Source: Casp-actino8 sp001510335
GTDB taxonomy: Bacteria > Actinomycetota > Acidimicrobiia > Acidimicrobiales > Ilumatobacteraceae
NCBI GenBank assembly: GCA_027729635.1
Contig: JAQCEM010000004.1
Coordinates: 1 to 64,000 of the forward strand
Reading direction: 5' to 3'
Length of the DNA: 64,000 nt
Shown: one piece after another, positions 35,395 to 45,052 of the stretch
Numbering within the stretch: position 1 is the stretch's first letter
How the letters are laid out: each line of letters opens with the position of its first letter
The notes under the pieces: model-generated
Told to the model about the DNA's origin: nothing
What the model saw: only the letters and a program-made list of their open reading frames with translations
Databases searched by the model: none
Position numbers and translations under genes: made by a program

Positions 35395-37773
35395 GTGTTC
35401 TCACTATTTGCCGCAGAAGGCGGATGGCAGACTTTCACTCTCAAAGGTGGTGAATGGGCGGTTCTCTGGTTATCCGTAGCATCCGCGCTTCTCGCCCTCG
35501 GAGTTGGATTCTTCTTGGTCCGTAAAGTCCTGGCTGAAGATCAGGGTTCGCCCAAGATGCGCGAAATCGCTCAGGCCATTCAGTTTGGCGCTTTGGCTTA
35601 TCTCAAGCGCCAGTTCAAGACCATCGCAGTCATCCTGATTCCCTTGGCGATCATCGTCTTTGTCACCTCGACCAAGATCTTGAAGCCCGACGACACGGTC
35701 GCCCTGTCCTTCGCTCAGGCTGGACTGTGGCGAACGGTTGCCTTTGTTTTGGGCTGTGTGGCATCAGGTTTGACTGGTTACATCGGCATGACCTTGGCCA
35801 CCCAGGGCAACGTTCGTACCGCAGCTGCCGCACTCAGTGGCAGCATGCCTAAGGCCCTCACCGTTGCATTCCGCACGGGCGGCGTTGCCGGCATGTTCAC
35901 GGTAGGTCTTGGCCTTCTCGGAGCAACCGCCATCATCATGGCCTTCCAGAACACCTCCTCAGTGATCCTCGTGGGCTTCGGCTTCGGTGGCTCGCTGTTG
36001 GCGTTGTTCCTTCGAGTTGGCGGAGGAATCTTCACCAAGGCCGCCGACGTCGGCGCCGACTTGGTCGGCAAGGTTGAAGCAGGCATTCCTGAAGACGATC
36101 CCCGCAACCCCGCAACCATCGCCGACAACGTGGGCGACAACGTGGGTGACTGCGCCGGTATGGCCGCCGACCTTTTCGAGAGTTACGAAGTCACCTTGGT
36201 GGCCTCGATCATTCTCGGTGTGGCTGCGTTCAACTCGATTGGTCTCAACCCCGCCCTAGGGTTGGTGTTCCCCTTGGCCGCTCGTGCCATTGGTGTCATC
36301 GCCTCAATCGCTGGCGTTTTCGCCGTGAAGGCCAAAGATGACGAAACCGATGCTTTGAAGCCCATCAACCGGGGCTTCTTGGTGGCTGGTCTTTTGACTC
36401 TGGTCGGAACACTGGCCTTGGCCCTCGGATACGTGGGCAACAGCAAGGGAACCCAGAACGAAAATGGCACCGCTGTCCTCTTGAGTGACGCTGGTTGGCG
36501 CGTCTTTGGTGCAGTTGCCATTGGTTTGATCTTGGCCCAGTTGGTCTCACGACTCACCGAGTACTACACCAGCACGCACTACCGACCCGTGCAAGAAATT
36601 GCTGAGTCATCCCAAACTGGTCCTGCCACCGTCGTTCTTTCGGGTACCGCTTACGGTCTTGAGAGCTCGGTGTACGCCGTCGTCGCAATTGCGATTGCTA
36701 TCGGTGCAGCCATCGGCCTCGGTGGCGGCAACCTCACCTTCAGCTTCTACCTCGTCGCCTTGTGCGGTATGGGAATGTTGGCCACCACTGGAGTCATCGT
36801 TTCTGAAGACACCTTCGGCCCCGTCAGCGACAACGCCGCTGGTATCGCCGAAATGTCTGGCGAATTCCACGGTGAACCAGCCAAGATCATGGTTGCCCTC
36901 GACGCAGTGGGTAACACCACCAAGGCTGTCACCAAGGGCTTCGCCATTGGTTCAGCGGTGATTGCTGCTGTGGCCTTGTTTGCCTCATATATTGAGACTG
37001 CTGGCGCCAACCTCAAAGATAAATTTGGCGAGCCTCTCGTTGACACCGTCACCAATCTTGCTGATGGCGTCTTCAAGTTGCCAGAACTGGCAATCAACGT
37101 TGCTGAGCCCAAGGTCTTCATTGGCCTTTTGATCGGTGGCGCTGTTCCCTTCTTGTTCTCGGCACTTGTCATTCGTGCCGTTGGCCGCACTGCTGGTGTT
37201 GTGGTGCAAGAAGTACGGAATCAGTTTGCTGATGGCGGCATCATGGCCGGCTCGAAACAGCCTGACTACGGCCCCGTGATTGACATCTGCACCAAGGCTT
37301 CGTTGCGTGAACTCACCACACCGGCATTGCTGGCTGTGTTGGCTCCCGTTGTCATTGGCTTCGGTATCGACTGGAAGGCTCTCGGGGCATTCTTGGCCGC
37401 GGTCATCTTGGTCGGCCAGTTGATGGCCAACTACCTCAGCAACGCTGGTGGTGCTTGGGACAACGCCAAGAAGTACATCGAAGATGGCAACCATGGCGGC
37501 AAAGGCAGCGAGTCGCACAAGGCCGCAGTTATTGGCGACACTGTTGGTGACCCATTCAAGGACACCGCTGGTCCGGCATTGAACCCACTCATCAAGGTGA
37601 TGAACTTGGTGTCATTGTTGATCCTTCCGGCAATCATTACGCAGGCCGACAACAACATTCGCTACGTCATTGCTGGCGTCGCACTGCTTGTTCTCATCGG
37701 CGCAGTGATCTTCTCTAGTCGTCAATCTGGCGGTATCGCTACGTTGAACAAAGAAAAGGTTGCTGCTCACTGA
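35395..37773 (+). CDS. hppA: Proton-translocating membrane pyrophosphatase, K+-independent type
   Basis: A 792-residue integral membrane enzyme with about 16 helices. It uses PPi hydrolysis to pump protons. The PPi site is in DVGADLVGKVEAGIPEDDPR, followed by a DNVGDNVGDCAGMAADLFE repeat, and a second acidic cluster is in IGDTVGDPFKDTAG. The subclass-determining loop is GNTTKAVTKGFAIGSA with Lys510 where K+-dependent enzymes have Ala, so it should not need K+ and should pump H+. Translation starts at GTG after a perfect AAGGAG site, and the coding region looks GC-richer and more codon-biased than its neighbours, fitting high expression. Confidence 0.95.
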   Translation: MFSLFAAEGGWQTFTLKGGEWAVLWLSVASALLALGVGFFLVRKVLAEDQGSPKMREIAQAIQFGALAYLKRQFKTIAVILIPLAIIVFVTSTKILKPDDTVALSFAQAGLWRTVAFVLGCVASGLTGYIGMTLATQGNVRTAAAALSGSMPKALTVAFRTGGVAGMFTVGLGLLGATAIIMAFQNTSSVILVGFGFGGSLLALFLRVGGGIFTKAADVGADLVGKVEAGIPEDDPRNPATIADNVGDNVGDCAGMAADLFESYEVTLVASIILGVAAFNSIGLNPALGLVFPLAARAIGVIASIAGVFAVKAKDDETDALKPINRGFLVAGLLTLVGTLALALGYVGNSKGTQNENGTAVLLSDAGWRVFGAVAIGLILAQLVSRLTEYYTSTHYRPVQEIAESSQTGPATVVLSGTAYGLESSVYAVVAIAIAIGAAIGLGGGNLTFSFYLVALCGMGMLATTGVIVSEDTFGPVSDNAAGIAEMSGEFHGEPAKIMVALDAVGNTTKAVTKGFAIGSAVIAAVALFASYIETAGANLKDKFGEPLVDTVTNLADGVFKLPELAINVAEPKVFIGLLIGGAVPFLFSALVIRAVGRTAGVVVQEVRNQFADGGIMAGSKQPDYGPVIDICTKASLRELTTPALLAVLAPVVIGFGIDWKALGAFLAAVILVGQLMANYLSNAGGAWDNAKKYIEDGNHGGKGSESHKAAVIGDTVGDPFKDTAGPALNPLIKVMNLVSLLILPAIITQADNNIRYVIAGVALLVLIGAVIFSSRQSGGIATLNKEKVAAH

Positions 37774-37821
37774 GTAGTTCATTCAAGAAGTCAGTCGAAA
37801 GACTCGAAAGAGGCGCCCGCA

Positions 37822-37908
37822 TTGAATGATCTTGCATTGATCGTCATCATTTCGGTACTCCCGATGGGCATCGAAATCTGGCACCACCGTCGCACTCAAC
37901 ACAACTGA
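37822..37908 (+). CDS. Possible 28-residue membrane peptide
   Basis: A TTG-initiated frame of 28 codons encodes a single hydrophobic segment (LALIVIISVLPMGIEIW) followed by a basic His/Arg tail. A GAAAGAGG purine run lies about 9 bases before the TTG. It fills much of the gap between hppA and the SCP2-like gene. It is too short to judge by codon use, so this is tentative. Confidence 0.3.
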   Translation: MNDLALIVIISVLPMGIEIWHHRRTQHN

Positions 37909-37934
37909 TTGTTTTCGCTGGCAGAATACGTCCT

Positions 37935-38339
37935 ATGAGCACTAGTCCAGTTCGTTATTTGAGCCTCGAGTGGATCGATGCACTCACTCAGGCTGTCGCA
38001 TCAAATGAAGCAATCGCGGCAATCGCCGCCGACCACACAGTTGGCATTACTCAAACTGTCACTGGTGGACCCGAAGGCGATGTCACGTACCACTTGCAAG
38101 TCACTAATGGTCGCGCCAGCTTTGGCCCTGGTGCCGCATTCCCCGAAGATGTTCGCTTTGAACAAGATTGGGAAACTGCGACTGCTGTCGCAACCGACAA
38201 ACTCAATGCGCAACAAGCCTTTATCACCGGTCGTATTCGTCTGTATGGCGATCAGGAAAAGCTGGTTGCTAGCACTCCAGTATTCGCGGCTCTTGATTCA
38301 GTTTTCTCAACAGTTCGTCAATTCACCGAATATCGCTAA
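37935..38339 (+). CDS. SCP2-like sterol-carrier domain protein
   Basis: A 134-residue single SCP2-type domain. It has the opening helix LSLEWIDALTQAVA, strands such as DVTYHLQVTNGRASF, then the helix-turn TDKLNAQQAFITGRIRLYGDQEKL that is characteristic of the family. These proteins bind lipids or acyl-CoA in a hydrophobic tunnel. It stands between the pyrophosphatase gene and a convergent MFS gene. It may serve the lipid- or sterol-like catabolism in region 1, but there is no direct linkage. Confidence 0.8.
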   Translation: MSTSPVRYLSLEWIDALTQAVASNEAIAAIAADHTVGITQTVTGGPEGDVTYHLQVTNGRASFGPGAAFPEDVRFEQDWETATAVATDKLNAQQAFITGRIRLYGDQEKLVASTPVFAALDSVFSTVRQFTEYR

Positions 38340-38343
38340 ACGC

Positions 38344-39525
38344 TTATTTCTTTGATGAAATAACAGCCAAGGCAACACCACACAACGCCCCGCCGACCAA
38401 ATACGGCGAACCAATTGACACGCGGTCATACAACACACCTGCAAGTGCTGGGCCAGCGACTCGACCGAACGCGTTCACACCTTGTTGAAACCCGAGAGCT
38501 TCACCACGGCGATGATCGGGAACACGCCCCGATACCAAACTCGACAAGTTGGGAGTCACGAGTCCTTGACCAACCGTCAATAAGGCCAAGGCCGCAATTA
38601 AGAGCGACCACGATTCAGCAATCGACAATACGATTAAGCCTGCACTGTTGAGTACCAAACCCACTTGTAACGAACGTTGCGTTCCCAACTTGGCGTTAAC
38701 AGGCCGAATCAAACCACCCTGAACTCCGACGAGCACAATTCCAACACCGACGAATATCGCCGCGATTCCACCTTCGGTTAAACGAAAACGATCTCCGGCG
38801 AGCAACGAAAAAGTCGCTTCAAATCCACTGAACGCCACGATGGCCGCGAAACCCGCAACGGCCAATCCCCACAAGCGCACCTTGACCCATGCATCGTTCG
38901 TAGCGGCATGACGAGCAGCTTCACGAACATGGGCTGGACGTGTTTCGGGTAGGCGGTGCCACGCCACCGCCGCGTTGATTAAGGCGACAGTACCCGCAAC
39001 ATAGAACGGAATATGTTCGCCACCCAAAGACGCCAAGCCACCAAGTGCCGGTCCAACAACAAAACCGAATCCGAACGCTGCACCTAAAAGTCCCAACAAA
39101 CGAGGTCGTTCTGAAGGTGGAGCGAGATCGGTGACTGCACCTTGAGCAACGGCAACACTTGCGCCCGAGGCTCCATCAAGAATGCGTCCAAGGTACAAGA
39201 CCCATAAAGCACCAGCTGCGCCAGTCACAAATGATCCAATCGCTGTGCCAAGCAACGAAATCATGATGACGGGTTTGCGACCAATGCGGTCGGAAAGACG
39301 TCCAAGAATGGGTGCAAAAACTAACTGAGCTAACGAAAATGAAGCAAACAACAATCCGACTTCAAGTCCGCTCGCACCGTAACGTTCGGCGTAACGGCCC
39401 AAGATCGGCACGACGATGCCGAAACCAACAAGATCAAGAGCAACGGTCAGCCAAATCGTGCCAAAGCCTTGAGGCAACGGAACTTTGGCGCCCTTGTCAC
39501 GATGGCCTGCGGACTTCCTCAACAC
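38344..39525 (-). CDS. MFS drug-efflux-type transporter
   Basis: A 393-residue MFS protein with 12 predicted helices. The hallmark motif A between helices 2 and 3 is GRLSDRIGRKPVIM, and motif C (GAAFGFGFVVGPALGG) marks it as a DHA1-type antiporter close to TetA-like exporters. The start is a GTG at 39525 whose first 18 residues are basic and soluble. It lies 16 bases downstream of cysS and may share its transcript. It probably exports a small hydrophobic compound. Confidence 0.83.
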   Translation of the reverse strand: MLRKSAGHRDKGAKVPLPQGFGTIWLTVALDLVGFGIVVPILGRYAERYGASGLEVGLLFASFSLAQLVFAPILGRLSDRIGRKPVIMISLLGTAIGSFVTGAAGALWVLYLGRILDGASGASVAVAQGAVTDLAPPSERPRLLGLLGAAFGFGFVVGPALGGLASLGGEHIPFYVAGTVALINAAVAWHRLPETRPAHVREAARHAATNDAWVKVRLWGLAVAGFAAIVAFSGFEATFSLLAGDRFRLTEGGIAAIFVGVGIVLVGVQGGLIRPVNAKLGTQRSLQVGLVLNSAGLIVLSIAESWSLLIAALALLTVGQGLVTPNLSSLVSGRVPDHRRGEALGFQQGVNAFGRVAGPALAGVLYDRVSIGSPYLVGGALCGVALAVISSKK

Positions 39526-39541
39526 GATGTTTCACCATACG

Positions 39542-40900
39542 TCAACGACGTACGGTGGTGCCTGCTTTATTCGTTTCAACGATCCATCCGCCCGCGGTTA
39601 ATTCGGCGCGTAAAGCGTCTGCACTCGCAAAATCTTTAGCAGCACGCGCTGCGTCAAGCGCCAGCGCCTTTTCGGCGATATCTGCAGGAATATCGGAAGC
39701 CTGTTTGAGTTCTAAACCGAACGCGCTACAAATTTCATTCACTGCTGCGGCTAACGATGCAGCATTCTGATCGCTGGCGTCAAGTGCCGCGTTCGCCCGA
39801 CGCACGGTTTCAAAAAGCAAGGCGACCGATGACGAAGTATCGAGATCGTTGTCCATGAATTCGCGGAACTTCGCGATGACTTCAGTATCTGGCGTTGCAC
39901 TTAGCGCAACTGCTGCAGTGCGTGCCGCAAATGAATCAAGCCCGGCTAACGCGTTGACCGAAGCATCAATGTTGTCTTGACCGATGCGAACTGGACCGCG
40001 ATAGTGCGTTTGCAACACAACCAAGCGATATGCACGCGGGTCGTAATGCTCAAGCAAATCAAGAAGGTTGGCCACATTGCCCAAACTCTTTGACATCTTC
40101 TCGCCTTCGGTGTCAACGACGAAACCATTGTGCATCCAGTGATTCGCAAAGGTCTTCCCGAGGGCAACGGCTTGCGCACGTTCGTTTTCGTGATGCGGGA
40201 ACTTCAGATCCATTCCTCCGCAGTGAAGATCAAAACCTTCACCCAAGATGTCGAGGCTCATCACAACACATTCACTATGCCAACCTGGTCGACCATCGCC
40301 CCACGGTGACGACCATGCTGGTTCGCCTGGCTTGCTGAACTTCCACAGTGCGAAGTCGGCTGGATTCTTTTTGTTGCTAGCGCCAAATACTTCGCGATCG
40401 CCGCCACCCGACAACATGTCATCAAGGCTTTGGTGGGCAAGCAATCCGTAATCAGGCACGTTTAAAACATTGAGATACACGCCGTCTTCGGTGACATACG
40501 CATTGTCTAGGCCAATGAGCTCACCAATCATGCTGACCATGGAATCAACGTATTCAGTTGCGTGCGGCACGTCAGTTGGGCGTAGAACGTTCAGTTTGCC
40601 CATGGCCTTAAACCACACGTCCTCACATTTATGAGTGATTTCTTGCCACGGACGACCTTCTTTGTTCGCCCGATCAATGATCTGGTCGTCAATATCGGTG
40701 ATATTCGAGACGAGACGGACTTCAAGGCCTGACCATTCGAGGTAACGGCGCAAAATGTCATACACCAACGTGGCGCGACCGTGACCAAGGTGGGGTGGAC
40801 CATAGACAGTGGGGCCGCACAAGTAAATACCGACTTTTCCGGGTGTACGCAAAGCGAGTTCGCGGACCTCTGAAGTTGCGGTGTCGTACAGCCTGAACAT
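39542..40900 (-). CDS. cysS: Cysteinyl-tRNA synthetase
   Basis: A 452-residue class I synthetase. LCGPTVYGPPHLGHGRA contains the zinc Cys and the HIGH-type motif (HLGH), and EKMSKSLGN is the KMSKS loop. Other zinc ligands are in DLHCGGMDLKFPHHENERAQ. Full length and the C-terminal anticodon-binding helices (residues ~350-452) separate it from MshC, which is shorter. It charges tRNA-Cys. It diverges from valS with about 50 bases between the starts. Confidence 0.95.
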   Translation of the reverse strand: MFRLYDTATSEVRELALRTPGKVGIYLCGPTVYGPPHLGHGRATLVYDILRRYLEWSGLEVRLVSNITDIDDQIIDRANKEGRPWQEITHKCEDVWFKAMGKLNVLRPTDVPHATEYVDSMVSMIGELIGLDNAYVTEDGVYLNVLNVPDYGLLAHQSLDDMLSGGGDREVFGASNKKNPADFALWKFSKPGEPAWSSPWGDGRPGWHSECVVMSLDILGEGFDLHCGGMDLKFPHHENERAQAVALGKTFANHWMHNGFVVDTEGEKMSKSLGNVANLLDLLEHYDPRAYRLVVLQTHYRGPVRIGQDNIDASVNALAGLDSFAARTAAVALSATPDTEVIAKFREFMDNDLDTSSSVALLFETVRRANAALDASDQNAASLAAAVNEICSAFGLELKQASDIPADIAEKALALDAARAAKDFASADALRAELTAGGWIVETNKAGTTVRR

Positions 40901-40950
40901 GAGAAACGAGCCTACGCCCCCATGGCCAAGACACCTATAACCTTCAAGCC

Positions 40951-43539
40951 ATGGCAGTGACCGATTCGGCCTTTGATCCGACCCAGATTCCTGAAAAGCC
41001 CACTCTCGACGGCATCGAAGCCGTTTGGGCTAAGCGTTGGCAAGACGACGGCGTGTACACCTTCAATCGTTCCGCATCTCGTGATCAGGTGTATTCAATT
41101 GACACCCCGCCCCCGACAGTTAGTGGTTCGTTGCACATGGGTCATGTCTTTTCGTACACCCACACCGACACCATCGCGCGCTATCAGCGCATGACTGGTA
41201 AGTCAGTTTTCTATCCCATGGGATGGGATGACAACGGTTTGCCAACTGAACGTCGTGTACAAAACTTCTTTGGTGTTCGTTGCGACCCAAACGTCGCCTA
41301 TCAACCCGGTTTCACTCCCCCATTTCGCGGTGATCCGCCCAAAGATCACCAACCCATTTCCATTTCACGACCCAACTTCATTGAGTTGTGCGAAGAGCTC
41401 ACACACGAAGACGAAAAAGTCTTTGAAGATCTCTTCCGTCGACTTGGACTTTCCGTTGACTGGGATTATCTCTACACCACCATTGAAGACCGTAGTCGTC
41501 GCGCCAGTCAACGTGCCTTCTTGCGCAACTTGGCCCGCGGTGAGGCGTACACGCAAGAAGCTCCAACGCTGTGGGACGTTGACTTCAAAACTGCAGTAGC
41601 GCAAGCCGAACTCGAAGATCGCGAACGTCCAGGTGCATATCACAATGTTGCTTTTGCTCGCTCTGACGGTCAAGGCGATGTTGTCATTGATACAACACGA
41701 CCAGTTTTGTTAGCAGCATGTGTTGCACTCGTTGCTCATCCCGATGACGATCGTTACAAGCCACTCTTTGGCACAACTGTTCGCACGCCGCTGTACGGAG
41801 TTGAAGTACCCGTACTCGCTCATCCACTTGCACAAATTGATAAGGGCACGGGCATCGCCATGATTTGTACGTTCGGTGATCTCACCGACGTCATTTGGTG
41901 GCGCGAACTAAACCTTCCAACGCGCGCCATTATCGGACGTGACGGTCGCATCATTGCAACTCCGCCAAACGGACTTGAATCTGCAACTGGTATTGCGGCA
42001 TACGAACAAATCGCTGGTCTATTCATCAATCAAGCCCAGACAAAAGTTGTTGAGATGTTGCGTGAATCCGGAGCAATGCATGGCGAACCGCGCGCCATCA
42101 TGCACCCCGTTAAGTTTTTTGAAAAGGGCGATCGACCGCTCGAAATCGTGACGAGTCGCCAGTGGTATATCCGCAACGGTGGACGTGACGCCGATCTTCG
42201 CGGTGCACTCTTGAATCGCGGCGAGAACTTGGTGTGGCACCCCGACCACATGCGTCATCGCTATTCAAATTGGGTTGAAGGACTCAACGGAGATTGGCTC
42301 ATTAGTCGCCAGCGTTATTTCGGTGTGCCTGTTCCAATTTGGTATCCAGTTGATGCCGAAGGTGAAACAGTTCATGATTCACCGATCGTTCCAACCGAAG
42401 ACATGTTGCCTATTGATCCGTCGACAGATATCCCGCCCGGATACAACGCCGATCAACGCAATCAACCCAACGGTTTCGTTGGCGATCCCGATGTCATGGA
42501 CACTTGGGCCACCTCTTCCCTCTCACCGCAGATCGCTGGTAAATGGGAAGACGATGCCGATTTATTCCCGCGGATTTTTCCGATGGACTTGCGACCACAA
42601 GCCCACGACATCATTCGTACATGGTTGTTCAGCACAGTCGTGCGTTCAAACTTTGAACACGATTCATTGCCGTGGAGAAACGCTGCATTGTCAGGTTGGA
42701 TCCTTGATCCCGATCGCAAAAAGATGTCAAAGTCAAAGGGCAACGTTGTCACGCCCATTGATTTGTTTGAGAGGTTCGGCTCAGACGCAGTTCGTTACTG
42801 GGCCGCTTCAGCTCGTCCTGGCATCGACACCGCGTTCAGCGAAGATCAAATGAAAGTTGGCAAGAAGTTGGCAACCAAGTTGCTCAACGCGACCAAGTTT
42901 GTTTTGACTTTCCCGCAACCAGATGTTGCAGCCAAGCCCACCAATCCTGTTGATCTGGCGATGTTGGCACGTGTCGGTGAAACGATTCGCGAAGCAACCG
43001 TGGCCTTCGATCAATACGACTATGCCCGTGCCCTTGAGCGCACCGAAGCAACGTTCTGGTGGTTCTGCGACGACTATGTCGAACTCGTCAAAGGTCGCGT
43101 GTACAACAGCCAAGGACCCGACGCGGCAGGTTCGGCTATCAGTGCCTTGCGACTCGCGCTCTCGGCACTGCAACGCCTGCTCGCCCCTTTCATGCCCTTC
43201 ACGACCGAGACAGTGTGGCGTTGGTGGCAAAGCGGTTCGGTGCACACCGCCACCTGGCCGAACATGGCCGAACTCGGTTCCGTTGGTGATAGTTCAATTC
43301 TTGATCCGATCGGCGAGATCTTAAGTCAAGTTCGCCGAGCCAAGACCGATGCCAAGACCTCGCAAAAGACCGCTGTTACTGAGGCCACTGTTTCGGCGAG
43401 TGATTCGGTTTTAGCCGCCTTCGAATTGGGTCGCGGCGACCTGAGCGACGCCGGAAGTGTGCGCTTGTGGGTCATGGCGCCAAATAGTGGCGAGACAACT
43501 GTCTCAGCGGTTTTGGCACCACCCGAACCCGCATCCTGA
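40951..43539 (+). CDS. valS: Valyl-tRNA synthetase, form without C-terminal coiled coil
   Basis: An 862-residue class I synthetase. The HIGH motif is SGSLHMGHVFSYTHTD, the editing (CP1) domain covers residues ~200-410 with DTTRPVLLAACVALVAHPDD, and the KMSKS loop is KKMSKSKGN near residue 590. YPMGWDDNGLPTERRVQNFF is typical of the archaeal-like/Rickettsia-type ValRS seen in some bacteria. The usual C-terminal coiled-coil arm is not visible; the chain ends in a short beta-like tail. Three tandem 15-base repeats begin at the stop codon. Confidence 0.93.
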   Translation: MAVTDSAFDPTQIPEKPTLDGIEAVWAKRWQDDGVYTFNRSASRDQVYSIDTPPPTVSGSLHMGHVFSYTHTDTIARYQRMTGKSVFYPMGWDDNGLPTERRVQNFFGVRCDPNVAYQPGFTPPFRGDPPKDHQPISISRPNFIELCEELTHEDEKVFEDLFRRLGLSVDWDYLYTTIEDRSRRASQRAFLRNLARGEAYTQEAPTLWDVDFKTAVAQAELEDRERPGAYHNVAFARSDGQGDVVIDTTRPVLLAACVALVAHPDDDRYKPLFGTTVRTPLYGVEVPVLAHPLAQIDKGTGIAMICTFGDLTDVIWWRELNLPTRAIIGRDGRIIATPPNGLESATGIAAYEQIAGLFINQAQTKVVEMLRESGAMHGEPRAIMHPVKFFEKGDRPLEIVTSRQWYIRNGGRDADLRGALLNRGENLVWHPDHMRHRYSNWVEGLNGDWLISRQRYFGVPVPIWYPVDAEGETVHDSPIVPTEDMLPIDPSTDIPPGYNADQRNQPNGFVGDPDVMDTWATSSLSPQIAGKWEDDADLFPRIFPMDLRPQAHDIIRTWLFSTVVRSNFEHDSLPWRNAALSGWILDPDRKKMSKSKGNVVTPIDLFERFGSDAVRYWAASARPGIDTAFSEDQMKVGKKLATKLLNATKFVLTFPQPDVAAKPTNPVDLAMLARVGETIREATVAFDQYDYARALERTEATFWWFCDDYVELVKGRVYNSQGPDAAGSAISALRLALSALQRLLAPFMPFTTETVWRWWQSGSVHTATWPNMAELGSVGDSSILDPIGEILSQVRRAKTDAKTSQKTAVTEATVSASDSVLAAFELGRGDLSDAGSVRLWVMAPNSGETTVSAVLAPPEPAS

Positions 43540-43580
43540 AAGACAAGACCCTCAAAGACAAGCCACTGAAAGACATGGCA
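43536..43580 (+). repeat. Three tandem 15-base repeats at the valS stop
   Basis: CTGAAAGACAAGACC, CTCAAAGACAAGCCA and CTGAAAGACATGGCA follow one another without gaps, the first including the valS TGA. In the -1 frame they would read as LKDKT-LKDKP-LKDMA before a TAG. Confidence 0.7.
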
Positions 43581-43608
43581 TAGCCAAGACGGGTAGTTTG
43601 TACATCCT

Positions 43609-45042
43609 GTGACGGACTCTCTCGAACCTGGCGATCAGTCGCCTGGCATTGACCCCCAAACCGAGGATGACACCCTGACGGGACTTCCTCAGTTGACTGC
43701 CGAACCAGTGCGCAAACGTCACCGCACTTGGCCCCAACGGCTCGTCCTTACATTCAATTCGCTTTTGGTTGTCGCCTGCCTCGGCGCTGCCGTCACTGTC
43801 TATTACGGCAACGAAAAAGCCAACGACCGCAAAGTTGTTTCTATCCTCGGAGCCGAAGGTGGGCCAACTCTCACTTTGCCTACCGCAATTAACCCATCAA
43901 CTGGTGAACCATCAATCATTGAGCCTTCTTTGCCTGTTGACCTCACCGCAAAAAACTTCTTGATTACTGGCACCGACAACGGGGCCTGTGTCGATCCAGA
44001 TTCGCCTTACGCTTCAACGTTTGGCAATCGCAATGGCTTAGGCGAGCGCGCTGACACGATCATGATTTTGCGCCTCGACCCTGCGACAAATGCTGCTGCC
44101 GTGTTGTCGTTCCCCCGTGACTTATGGGTCCGTATCAACGGCAAAAAAACCAAAAGTCGAATCAACAGTGCCTTCAACCGCGACGATCCCAACCCACTCA
44201 TCGTGACGATCTTTGACAACTTCGGCATCTTGATTAATCATTATGTCAACATCGACTTCTGCGCCTTCAAAGAGATCGTCGATGCTGTTGGCGGAGTGCG
44301 CGTCCCCTTTGCTACGCCGGTCAAAGATAAGAACACCAACTTGCTGATTGAACAAGCCGGCTGCCACGCGTTTGGCGGAGAAGAAGGCTTGGCGTATGTA
44401 CGTTCACGCCACCTCAGCTACTACAACGCCAAGACCAAAAACTGGGTCGGAGATCCGGCGGCCGATCGTGGTCGGATTTCGCGTCAACAAGACTTCTTAC
44501 GTCGATCCATTCAGAAAGCTCTTGACAAATCGGCTAGTAATCCGACGATTGCTAAAGATCTGATTGATGCCGCTACCAAGTACGTGATCCTTGACGCCGA
44601 CCTCACTGCCGGAAAGTTGCTCGAACTGGCAAGCGCCATGAAAAACCTCGATCCATCAACCATGAAGACCTACCAAATTGAAGGGCTCGGCAAAATGGTG
44701 GGCGAACTCTCGGTCATTGAACCGCGCATCACGACCGACAATATGAAGGCAGTGTTGGCAGTTTTCCAGGGTAAAGCCCGTTTGGTCGATGCTCCAGAAC
44801 AAATCTTTGAAGCACCAACGACGACAGTTGCTCCGACAACCACGGTTGCATCTGCGACCACTGTTGCAACAACACCAACTCCGGCAAGCACCGTCGTTGG
44901 CGAAACTGTTCCGCCTACGACAAAGGCACCAAAGACCACAACAACGCCGAGTACCACCACGACCACCACAACATTGGTTCCGGTGTACGTCGAGTCAAAC
45001 AGTGTTGGCATCTTGCCAACCAACGACCCCGCCTGCCGCTAA
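43609..45042 (+). CDS. LytR-CpsA-Psr (LCP) family cell-wall ligase
   Basis: A 477-residue type II membrane protein. A cytoplasmic N-terminus of about 45 residues is followed by one membrane helix (LVLTFNSLLVVACLGAAVTVYY). The LCP domain has NFLITGTDNGA, then RADTIMILRLD and LSFPRDLWVRI, with the basic residues that bind polyprenyl pyrophosphate. A later SRHLSYYNA segment matches the family. The C-terminal ~75 residues are Thr/Pro/Val-rich, ending in GILPTNDPACR, an extension absent from many LCP proteins. It would transfer a lipid-linked polymer to the peptidoglycan. The start is GTG. Confidence 0.87.
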   Translation: MTDSLEPGDQSPGIDPQTEDDTLTGLPQLTAEPVRKRHRTWPQRLVLTFNSLLVVACLGAAVTVYYGNEKANDRKVVSILGAEGGPTLTLPTAINPSTGEPSIIEPSLPVDLTAKNFLITGTDNGACVDPDSPYASTFGNRNGLGERADTIMILRLDPATNAAAVLSFPRDLWVRINGKKTKSRINSAFNRDDPNPLIVTIFDNFGILINHYVNIDFCAFKEIVDAVGGVRVPFATPVKDKNTNLLIEQAGCHAFGGEEGLAYVRSRHLSYYNAKTKNWVGDPAADRGRISRQQDFLRRSIQKALDKSASNPTIAKDLIDAATKYVILDADLTAGKLLELASAMKNLDPSTMKTYQIEGLGKMVGELSVIEPRITTDNMKAVLAVFQGKARLVDAPEQIFEAPTTTVAPTTTVASATTVATTPTPASTVVGETVPPTTKAPKTTTTPSTTTTTTTLVPVYVESNSVGILPTNDPACR

Positions 45043-45052
45043 AACGTTTTAG
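45039..45052. terminator. Palindrome carrying both convergent stop codons
   Basis: CTAAAACGTTTTAG is a perfect 14-base palindrome that contains the stop of the LCP gene and, on the other strand, the stop of the VWA gene. It is too short and AT-rich for a strong terminator but could mark the convergent end. Confidence 0.35.

Noticed and set aside
36183..37190. Long minus-strand frames inside hppA
   Set aside because: They arise from the strong codon bias of a GC-richer gene; hppA motifs are unambiguous.
39542..40900. MshC (mycothiol cysteine ligase) instead of CysS
   Set aside because: Length, the intact anticodon-binding C-terminus and the KMSKS loop fit CysS.
44812..44990. Repeated ACNACN tract resembling a repeat array
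   Set aside because: It is the Thr/Pro-rich tail of the LCP protein; the repetition is in the codons and no spacers of constant length exist, so it is not a CRISPR.
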